A DNA stretch of 5,216 bases from Nitrospirota bacterium (GTDB lineage: Bacteria > Nitrospirota > CAKKRA01 > 9FT-COMBO-42-15): assembly GCA_023248415.1 (NCBI GenBank), contig JAHFEP010000200.1, positions 1 through 5,216 of the forward strand. The letters run 5' to 3'. The notes beneath the pieces were generated by a model. That model did not search any database and was not told the DNA's origin. It saw nothing but the letters and a program-made list of their open reading frames with translations. This document shows positions 1-5,216 of this stretch, piece by piece (the first letter of the stretch is position 1; every line of letters begins with the position of its first letter). The translations under genes were made by a program, and so were the position numbers.

Positions 1-855
1 ATAACCAAAACCAAAAACAGGTCGGTCTTTTAAATGTACTATTCCAAATCTCCAGAGTTCCATCCTGTCATTATATGAATATGCTGGATGAGCCACCTGC
101 GTCTTCAAAGATTCAGAGGCCGTTATTGAGATATTGTGTTTGAAATTCATGGTAATGTAACCTATAATAACAACTGTAAATAATATTATCAATACCTTTC
201 TGTTTATAAAAATCCCAAAAAATATTATCTCAACAAATGCAGCAATCCACGCAGCCCTCGTAAAGGTAAGCATCAATGCAATTGCCGCTATAAAGGTTAC
301 AGAAAAATATACGACGCGCATTTTAGCGCTGCTTATATAAACTCTATAAAATAAAATTGGCAATACAAGAATCAGATAAGTGCTGAAATAATTATAATCA
401 GGCGCAACAGAATCCATCCTGCCCGGCGATTCCATCTGGCCGGTTAACCCTGCATATTCAACCATTCCATAGACAGACACAACTGCAGCCCCAATGGCCA
501 ATGCATTAATTAGCCATCCTACCATCTTTTTTTCAATATTATTAATGGAAGAATAAAGAAGCAGAAAGCCTATCAGCATATCACCCCTGTATTCCTTAAA
601 GCTGTATTTAATATCAACAGAAAACATTGTTGAAAGAATGCCCCATATTAACAAAAACAAAACAGGCAAATCAAGGACTGTCTTCTTAATCTTAAAGTCC
701 TTCTTTACGATAACATCAATAAGCCACAACAATGCAGGAATAAATATGGCTAAAAGCCTGAGGGTCATAGTATGGGCAAATGGAAGGATAAAAATCAGCG
801 TCATGAAAGAGAGCTGATTTATTACTTTTCTATTTTCCAGAATTATATTTAACAT
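1..855 (-). CDS. O-antigen ligase/polymerase family protein (Wzy_C/WaaL type), C-terminus cut by window edge
   Basis: An uninterrupted frame of 285 codons from ATG at 855 to the left edge, with no stop in the window, so the gene is partial at its 3' end. The protein begins MLNIILENRKVINQLS and has repeated hydrophobic segments (about 17-46, 61-77, 90-103, 115-130, 155-171, 182-225 and 220-236, some merging). At about 194-205 it has LMLTFTRAAWIA, matching the TxSR-type helix of the O-antigen ligase/polymerase domain, with Arg200 as the expected key basic residue. At 264-284, RMELWRFGI followed by RPVFGFGY matches the start of the large periplasmic loop, where R264 and the G-x-G element are typical. 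Proteins of this family either join finished O-antigen to lipid A core (WaaL) or polymerise repeat units (Wzy); the missing C-terminal part is needed to tell them apart. The start is 13 bases after the flippase stop. No ribosome binding site is seen, so translation is probably coupled. No alternative in-frame ATG/GTG/TTG lies between the start and the upstream in-frame stop at 891-889. Confidence 0.88.
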   Translation of the reverse strand, partial: MLNIILENRKVINQLSFMTLIFILPFAHTMTLRLLAIFIPALLWLIDVIVKKDFKIKKTVLDLPVLFLLIWGILSTMFSVDIKYSFKEYRGDMLIGFLLLYSSINNIEKKMVGWLINALAIGAAVVSVYGMVEYAGLTGQMESPGRMDSVAPDYNYFSTYLILVLPILFYRVYISSAKMRVVYFSVTFIAAIALMLTFTRAAWIAAFVEIIFFGIFINRKVLIILFTVVIIGYITMNFKHNISITASESLKTQVAHPAYSYNDRMELWRFGIVHLKDRPVFGFGY

Positions 856-868
856 AATGTTGCTATGT

Positions 869-2290
869 TTATCTTGCTGTAACCTTGCTTAATTTTATGA
901 TATCTTCCTTTTCAATACCGCCCATTATTAGGGCAGCTATTAAATACACAAAAATACCTACTGGAATTTGTATGGTTAAAAATGGCAAAAACCATATAAC
1001 TGCAGCCATTACAATAGATGCAATGAAATACTTCCCCATAACCTTTATTGGAAGCATTAGCCCATAAGGCCTGGCAATAATTAAACCAAAGATAAGCCCT
1101 ATTGCCTCAGAAAAGACTAAGGCATAACTTGCGCCAATAAAACCATATTTAGGAATAAATAATAATGATAGCGCAACTGAGGCTGCCACCATAATAATAG
1201 AAATCCAAAGGTTGTATCTTTGCAATGATATTGCATTAAAGGTAAAACGCAGGATGGTATTGAAAAAGGCAAGGAATGTTGCCCATATCATAATGGCTAA
1301 TGCTGCAGCAGCAGGTTGAAAACTATCGCCGCTGAGCAAAACAGTTAAGGCAGGCGCTATCACAATAGTGCCAATGGCAATCGGAAATGCAAGCAATGCG
1401 CCGTATTTTACAGCATCATTAAATATGGCCTTAACCCGCATTGGCTCCTCAAGATATGATTTGAGCAAAATGGGGAATGCAGAATGCATCATTGCCTCCG
1501 GGATTATCCGCAAGGATGTTGTCAAGCGAAAGGCAAGCGCATAATATCCGATATCTTCAGCCCCTTTAAATTGAAATAATATTAAAGAACCAATCACAAG
1601 ATATATTATTGATAGTATATTTGATAATCCTATAGGAATGGCCTCTTGTATTATATTATATGCGCTAATACTGCCGCCATAGAATATCGGCTTGATAAAT
1701 CTTAATGACAAAAGCATTAACATTAAAAACCCCGGCAAACTACTCAGGACATACACAGTAATTATTGTCTCTATAGACCCATTTTTATATATAACAAACA
1801 GGATTGATGCAAGGCCTAAAAATTCTGATACTATGCCAAGAAGCGCCGGATACACCATCTTTAAACCTGCCCTGAAAGGAACCTCAAGTATCCAGCGGAA
1901 TGTAACATCCCTGAATGAAATAAGCAAACTTAGCGATGCGATAAGGATTAAATATTTTATATCTGCCTCATAATTGAGCATGAAGGCGCTGCCGTACGCC
2001 AGCAAGACAGCCGCTACGGTAAAAATCAATCCTATAATTATGCCCTTGCCCTGAACCTCGCCGGCCTTCTCAGGATATGCATTGACATATTTGATTAAAA
2101 TCGGTGTGAGACCAAACTCAGCAATGCTGCTAAAAAATGTGACATAAAAAAATGCAAATGAAAACCTTCCAAAGCCCTCGGCGCCTAAATATCTGGAAAG
2201 GACATATAATAAGACAATGCTGGAAACCTTATTAAATCCACTCCCTAAAAGGATCCAGCCTGTATTGCTAAGAACCCTGTATCGGCTCAT
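869..2290 (-). CDS. Polysaccharide flippase, Wzx/RfbX type (MOP superfamily), 473 aa
   Basis: A member of the polysaccharide-biosynthesis branch of the MOP/MATE-like transporter superfamily, which flips undecaprenyl-linked oligosaccharide units from the cytoplasmic to the outer face of the inner membrane. The protein is hydrophobic throughout with about 12-14 helices. The N-terminus is diagnostic: SNTGWILLGSGFNK at 8-21, then SRYLGAEGFGRFSFAF at 32-47 and the AEFGL segment at 57-61. In the second half, GAEDIGYYALAFRL (243-256) and FIPKYGFIGASYA (378-390) match the usual repeat of this fold. The C-terminus ends in a short acidic/basic tail (IEKEDIIKLSK), also usual. Length is normal for the family. 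The ATG lies inside the end of the GT-C-like gene, with GGAGATG as ribosome binding site nine bases upstream; an earlier in-frame ATG at 2302 is followed at once by a stop, so 2290 is the start. The ligase/polymerase gene follows after 13 bases. Substrate specificity cannot be read from sequence. Confidence 0.93.
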   Translation of the reverse strand: MSRYRVLSNTGWILLGSGFNKVSSIVLLYVLSRYLGAEGFGRFSFAFFYVTFFSSIAEFGLTPILIKYVNAYPEKAGEVQGKGIIIGLIFTVAAVLLAYGSAFMLNYEADIKYLILIASLSLLISFRDVTFRWILEVPFRAGLKMVYPALLGIVSEFLGLASILFVIYKNGSIETIITVYVLSSLPGFLMLMLLSLRFIKPIFYGGSISAYNIIQEAIPIGLSNILSIIYLVIGSLILFQFKGAEDIGYYALAFRLTTSLRIIPEAMMHSAFPILLKSYLEEPMRVKAIFNDAVKYGALLAFPIAIGTIVIAPALTVLLSGDSFQPAAAALAIMIWATFLAFFNTILRFTFNAISLQRYNLWISIIMVAASVALSLLFIPKYGFIGASYALVFSEAIGLIFGLIIARPYGLMLPIKVMGKYFIASIVMAAVIWFLPFLTIQIPVGIFVYLIAALIMGGIEKEDIIKLSKVTAR

Positions 2291-4103
2291 ATACTGCTAC
2301 ATCTCCAAAATCTTTAATCAATCTTAATTTTTTTGTTGGTAGGTCTGGTATTTTACCATTATTGTACTCAACAGGGAAGAGTTTATCCCTCGGCGGCTGA
2401 GTCAGCCAGTCTAAAGGCACATATTCATTTCCTTTAATATATTTATCTTTGTGTATAATTATATATTTAACTCCAATATTAGAAAGCTTATCAACAGCCT
2501 CCTCCTTAGATATATCCATTACATCTTTTCTGAATTTATCAGCAGGGGTGCCCTTTATAGCTCCATTAACAAGATACTTCTTATGAATCCGCTGGTAAAA
2601 GTTGTAATAGTATGTCGTATATGGGTCGTCGCCTGCGCCAAGTGGATATTCAACTATTGGAAACTTTCCATGCTGAGAGGCAAGCCATTTATATACCTCA
2701 GGTTCCTTCATCTTTGTAAGCCTAAAGGAGGGAAATTCAGCATATTCTATAAAAATTACCAGAAAAAACAGAGATAAGAATAAGTATCTCATCTTTTGTG
2801 TATTAATCCTTGCTAATATTTCCCTCAATCCAAAGGCAGCCAAGACACATACTGCCAACAGAACAACAGCCCCCATCCTTGCATAGACCCTGAACATTGG
2901 GAACAGCTTATAAAGAAAATATTGGGGTAGATACAACTTATGGTCCGCAAAAATTTCCCTTGTCTGGACATCTATATGGTACTTACCAAGTGGTATAAAC
3001 GGCGGTGCTGAAAGTATAGCAGCAGAAATGGCAACTGCAAAAAACAGATATATTGTCTGTCTATCTTTACTATTAACGGCTAATTGTCCTTTTTTTCTTA
3101 AAGCACAATAAACGGCATAACATCCAAAGAATATCAAACTGTAGCCTAAGTAGAGTGTATGTTCAGTATATCTATGGCCCTTTAACGGGCTCATCCCAAA
3201 ATCAGGGACCAGCCATCCAAGAAATGGATTGTGTTTTGATGGAAGAAGATAGTCCAAGGGTTTGGCGGAGAATATAAAGAGGTCCGAAAAGTCCTTCGCA
3301 AGAGCGTCCCTAACTATATCCGTGCTGCCCTTAACCAAAAATATCCCCTTAAGCATTGGATAAAGCATCGGGAAAATAACCAGGCAGAATACAATGAAAC
3401 TAAACACACTAACCTTCAAAAATTTCGTACTAACAATATTTTTTCTTCTACTGCTGTTTGACAGATACATAATAATAAAAACAGGCGCAAGAATGCCTAT
3501 AAAATAGGCGTAATATGCGTACTCTACAAACATAAGCCCAAAAAACAAACCAAATAATGCGCCGTTCTTGTATCCACCCTCTCGCAATAACTTCAATAAA
3601 AATAATACTGTTAATGGCAGCCAATACAGATTTGCAAAATGCGCCATATTATGAATCACATGAAAGGGAGAGAATGCGTAAAACAATCCTATAGCAGCGC
3701 TTATAACCCTCTCTTCTGTTAAATAGTAGATTAGAAAATAGGTTGTCAGGGCAAGGAGGGGGAAACTGATTAGCTTAAGTAAATTGTAGGCTGCAATCTC
3801 ATTTGTAAAATAGGCCAGCAGAAATCCGGCAAGGCTTATCATATATGAAAAAGGATTATTGGAAAAATCCAATCCAAAGGGATATGCCAAATAGGTATAA
3901 ACCCTTAATGGAAGCCCGTTAATATAGCTAAACTTAAACCACCATAAAGACCAGATACCTGCAAGCGGGTCCCATGGCAAGCCATAAAATATTCCATTGA
4001 GATTGTTTATTAAAGGGTAGGTATAAATAATTGCGAGGAGGGCTGTAAAAAAAAAGTAAGCCGCTTCAAAAAATGGCCTCGGCATATTCTCAATGATTTT
4101 CAT
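2268..4103 (-). CDS. Polytopic membrane protein, probable GT-C-fold glycosyltransferase (611 aa)
   Basis: A large membrane protein with roughly ten to twelve hydrophobic segments across residues 10-455, followed by a soluble C-terminal domain of about 150 residues. The layout matches GT-C superfamily proteins (the broad group with PMT/ArnT-like and YfhO-like members), which use polyprenyl-phosphate sugars on the outer face of the membrane. After helix 1 comes a first outside loop with an acidic residue in GLPWDPLAGIWSLWW (D45), where GT-C enzymes carry a catalytic Asp. Other family-like elements are YPFGLDFSNNP (74-84), LDYLLPSKHNPFLG (283-296), EHTLYLGYSL (314-323) and RVYARMGAV (405-413). 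The soluble part has FPIVEYPL (481-488), YQRIHKKYLVNG (503-514) and IGVKYIIIH (543-551), a pattern I associate with uncharacterised GT-C-like proteins of this architecture. The ATG overlaps the preceding stop (ATGA), and the stop lies 23 bases inside the flippase gene. Sugar and acceptor are unknown, and a non-enzymatic role is possible. Confidence 0.82.
   Translation of the reverse strand: MKIIENMPRPFFEAAYFFFTALLAIIYTYPLINNLNGIFYGLPWDPLAGIWSLWWFKFSYINGLPLRVYTYLAYPFGLDFSNNPFSYMISLAGFLLAYFTNEIAAYNLLKLISFPLLALTTYFLIYYLTEERVISAAIGLFYAFSPFHVIHNMAHFANLYWLPLTVLFLLKLLREGGYKNGALFGLFFGLMFVEYAYYAYFIGILAPVFIIMYLSNSSRRKNIVSTKFLKVSVFSFIVFCLVIFPMLYPMLKGIFLVKGSTDIVRDALAKDFSDLFIFSAKPLDYLLPSKHNPFLGWLVPDFGMSPLKGHRYTEHTLYLGYSLIFFGCYAVYCALRKKGQLAVNSKDRQTIYLFFAVAISAAILSAPPFIPLGKYHIDVQTREIFADHKLYLPQYFLYKLFPMFRVYARMGAVVLLAVCVLAAFGLREILARINTQKMRYLFLSLFFLVIFIEYAEFPSFRLTKMKEPEVYKWLASQHGKFPIVEYPLGAGDDPYTTYYYNFYQRIHKKYLVNGAIKGTPADKFRKDVMDISKEEAVDKLSNIGVKYIIIHKDKYIKGNEYVPLDWLTQPPRDKLFPVEYNNGKIPDLPTKKLRLIKDFGDVAVYEPIQGS
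2300..2306 (-). promoter_or_regulatory. Ribosome binding site of the flippase gene, inside the upstream coding region
   Basis: GGAGATG on the minus strand, one mismatch from the GGAGGTG consensus, with nine bases between it and the flippase ATG at 2290. It is embedded in codons for the last residues (GDVAV) of the GT-C-like protein, which ends 23 bases inside the flippase gene. It supports the chosen start. Confidence 0.6.
4047..4055 (-). repeat. Homopolymer tract of nine T in the coding strand
   Basis: Nine consecutive T on the minus strand, encoding Phe17-Phe19 of the GT-C-like protein and flanked by TAC before and ACA after. It is the longest single-base run I found in the window. Loss of one T would shift the frame to a TAA about eleven codons past the tract. 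Such tracts can be sites of slipped-strand mutation or polymerase slippage, but a run of this length can also arise by chance in AT-rich Phe-rich coding sequence. Confidence 0.4.
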
Positions 4104-4795
4104 TCTTTGTCATCTCTTTCCCCATGCTTGACAAATTGATACAGCTCTATCCCAACTCCAATCATAAGTAAAAAGTATGCGATATTTGCCAAATCCTCGG
4201 CAGCGCTTTCCTGTTTGAATATCAAAAAAATGGTGCATACAATAAGTAATGCTATGAAGCCTGTGATAAAGGGCGCAGAGGATTTTCTTTTGAAGTATTC
4301 CCTTACCATCGGCATGTTCCTTTTAAGAAATTTATAAATAATGGGCGGAAGAAACTCTTCTGCCCAGCCTATTTCATCAATAAAAATAATTTTTTTTGTC
4401 CCATTCAAGGCAAGAATAAAAGTAGCAAAGTACAATATGGCAAGGTTCTGAACAATCAGAATAGAAATATCCTTTGAGAAAAAGATAAGGTTTATGATAA
4501 TGGCTTGAAGACCAAAAATAATTATATACTGCCAAATAGAAGGATAACCACCCTTTCCACGCTGCACCATAGCATTTATGAGATACAAAACCATAAATAT
4601 AATAATACTCCAAGGAAAAGTAGCTTTAATAATGACCTTTTGACCCTGAGGGAAAATATCACCTTGCATCCGTACATATTCCTTAAAGCTGTTATAGGAA
4701 AGGCCAATGGATGCCAATAAAAGCCCGACATGGATAAAAATAGTCCATACCAACTCTTTTTTCCGCTGCAAAAAATCCTTTAGGCTGTTTATCAT
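4100..4795 (-). CDS. Six-helix integral membrane protein of unknown function (231 aa)
   Basis: I do not recognise a family. Hydrophobic segments fall at about residues 16-34, 61-77, 87-106, 111-130, 175-193 and 204-222. A positive-inside reading puts both termini in the cytoplasm: RKK precedes helix 1 and KHGERDDKE ends the protein. One outside loop (about 35-60, with FPQGQK) follows helix 1. A basic 44-residue cytoplasmic loop (about 131-174) contains DEIGWAEEFLPP and then several Lys/Arg, and a short acidic outside loop (ESAAEDLA) lies between helices 5 and 6. There is no signal peptide or recognisable catalytic motif. The ATG lies one base after the PIN stop and has only a weak purine-rich leader (GAAAGAA), suggesting translation partly coupled to the PIN gene. 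The stop overlaps the start of the GT-C-like gene in an ATGA. Its position suggests a role tied to surface glycan assembly (scaffold, regulator or lipid handling), but that is inference only. Confidence 0.8.
   Translation of the reverse strand: MINSLKDFLQRKKELVWTIFIHVGLLLASIGLSYNSFKEYVRMQGDIFPQGQKVIIKATFPWSIIIFMVLYLINAMVQRGKGGYPSIWQYIIIFGLQAIIINLIFFSKDISILIVQNLAILYFATFILALNGTKKIIFIDEIGWAEEFLPPIIYKFLKRNMPMVREYFKRKSSAPFITGFIALLIVCTIFLIFKQESAAEDLANIAYFLLMIGVGIELYQFVKHGERDDKE
4110..4116 (-). promoter_or_regulatory. Ribosome binding site of the GT-C-like gene
   Basis: GAGATGA on the minus strand, close to GAGGTGA, with six bases between it and the ATG at 4103. It lies inside the last codons (ERDD) of the six-helix protein gene. 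With the ATGA stop/start overlap it supports this start and suggests coupled translation. Confidence 0.5.
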
Positions 4796-4796
4796 A

Positions 4797-5216
4797 TTAT
4801 TTAATAATTCTTTCAGGTATAAGGTGAAAAGTTTTTATATGTTTAGGAGCATAAACCCTGAAATCTTTATGGTCAAGGGTAAATAGTGTTGTAATATTTT
4901 CTTCTTCAGCTAATGTAATAATGGATGCATCTGTAAAATCTATTGGTAAGTCATTATATTGCTTCATTAGTTGATGTATTCGGTATATTTGATTTGAATT
5001 TCCCGGATGAATATCCATTCCACCTGCTTCAATAAACTCAAAACAGAGGTTCCCTGCTAGCGAAGAAAAACTCAGAAGATACATAACCTCTGTCAACACA
5101 CACCAGTTTGTGATAATAGGTTCACGGACTAGCTTTAAAGTCTCTTTGCAGAGTTTATGGCAGCGGTCACTCTTATCAAAAAGGGCAACAAGGGGACCTG
5201 TATCTACTATGATCAT
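4797..5216 (-). CDS. PIN-domain ribonuclease, VapC-like (139 aa)
   Basis: A small single-domain protein of the PIN family, whose members are Mg2+-dependent RNases and often the toxin half of type II toxin-antitoxin modules (VapC). The N-terminus reads MIIVDTGPLVALFD, the classic PIN beta-1 strand, with acidic residue D5. The other expected acidic residues are E43 (in VLTEVMYLLS), D96 (in PIDFTDASI) and D115 (in LFTLDHKDF), so the four-residue metal site looks intact. The length is typical of the family. The ATG is the last codon of the window at the right edge; the N-terminal match to the family supports it as the true start, but the ribosome binding site and any antitoxin gene would lie outside. 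The stop is one base from the start of the membrane-protein gene at 4795. RNase activity is inferred from the family. The RNA target, and whether it acts as a toxin, cannot be told from sequence. Confidence 0.9.
   Translation of the reverse strand: MIIVDTGPLVALFDKSDRCHKLCKETLKLVREPIITNWCVLTEVMYLLSFSSLAGNLCFEFIEAGGMDIHPGNSNQIYRIHQLMKQYNDLPIDFTDASIITLAEEENITTLFTLDHKDFRVYAPKHIKTFHLIPERIIK

Noticed and set aside
885..1973. Plus-strand open frames at 885-1067 and 1692-1973
   Set aside because: They lie wholly opposite the flippase gene, have no family features, and their low-complexity Ile/Lys-rich composition is the antisense of hydrophobic codons.
1990..2019. Short inverted match (CCGTA ... TACGG) that could form a hairpin
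   Set aside because: The stem is only about five pairs with a long loop, lies inside the flippase coding region, and has no T-tract, so it is not a credible terminator.
2451..2777. Plus-strand open frame of 108 codons
   Set aside because: It lies opposite the soluble tail of the GT-C-like gene, whose minus-strand reading has coherent family-like motifs. No ribosome binding site or recognisable domain supports the plus frame.
4127..4132. TTGACA on the plus strand, resembling a -35 promoter box
   Set aside because: No acceptable -10 box lies 16-18 bases downstream, and no plus-strand gene would be served by it.
4390..4397. Eight-A run on the coding strand of the six-helix protein gene
   Set aside because: It is in-frame Lys-Lys coding within an AT-rich gene with no sign of an alternative product. 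Runs of seven also occur elsewhere in the window, so I give it no weight.
4377..4720. Short frames at 4377-4613 (minus) and 4505-4720 (plus)
   Set aside because: Both are inside the six-helix protein gene in other frames, and their residue content (many Tyr, Cys, His, Asn) is typical of out-of-frame reading.

Overview
The window is a densely packed, AT-rich stretch of bacterial DNA. Everything credible in it is coded on the minus strand, so genes read from the right edge to the left edge. Isoleucine ATA and arginine AGA/AGG codons are common, and integral membrane proteins dominate. The Wzx-type flippase next to an O-antigen-ligase/polymerase-type protein suggests a bacterium that makes a cell-surface or exported polysaccharide, most likely with a Gram-negative-type envelope. 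The sequence alone does not fix the phylum. A metagenomic or poorly studied lineage (for example deltaproteobacterial or Nitrospirota-like) would fit, but that is a weak inference.

Layout in the direction of transcription: (1) 5216-4797, a small PIN-domain ribonuclease (VapC-like), complete, with its ATG exactly at the right edge; (2) 4795-4100, a 231-residue protein of unknown function with about six membrane segments; (3) 4103-2268, a 611-residue polytopic membrane protein with a C-terminal soluble domain, probably a GT-C-fold glycosyltransferase or a relative; (4) 2290-869, a 473-residue Wzx/MATE-like polysaccharide flippase; (5) 855-1, the first 285 codons of an O-antigen ligase/polymerase (Wzy_C/WaaL-type) protein that runs off the left edge.

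The junctions are a 1-base gap, a 4-base ATGA overlap, a 23-base overlap and a 13-base gap. No gap has room for a promoter or terminator, so all five are probably one transcript whose promoter lies beyond the right edge. Genes 3-5 make sense together. A GT-C enzyme would add a sugar from a polyprenyl-phosphate donor on the outer face of the membrane, the flippase would move lipid-linked oligosaccharide across it, and the ligase/polymerase would polymerise the product or attach it to its acceptor. The unknown six-helix protein is tied to this group by its overlap with gene 3. The PIN nuclease is the outlier: it shares the apparent transcript but has no obvious role in glycan assembly, and no antitoxin is visible in the window.

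There is no non-coding stretch over 13 bases apart from whatever lies outside the window. I see no RNA genes, mobile elements, CRISPR arrays, attachment sites or terminators. No clearly new system is evident. The points most worth a second look are the unknown membrane protein, the PIN gene abutting a glycan operon, the putative GT-C protein, and a nine-T tract early in the GT-C-like gene.
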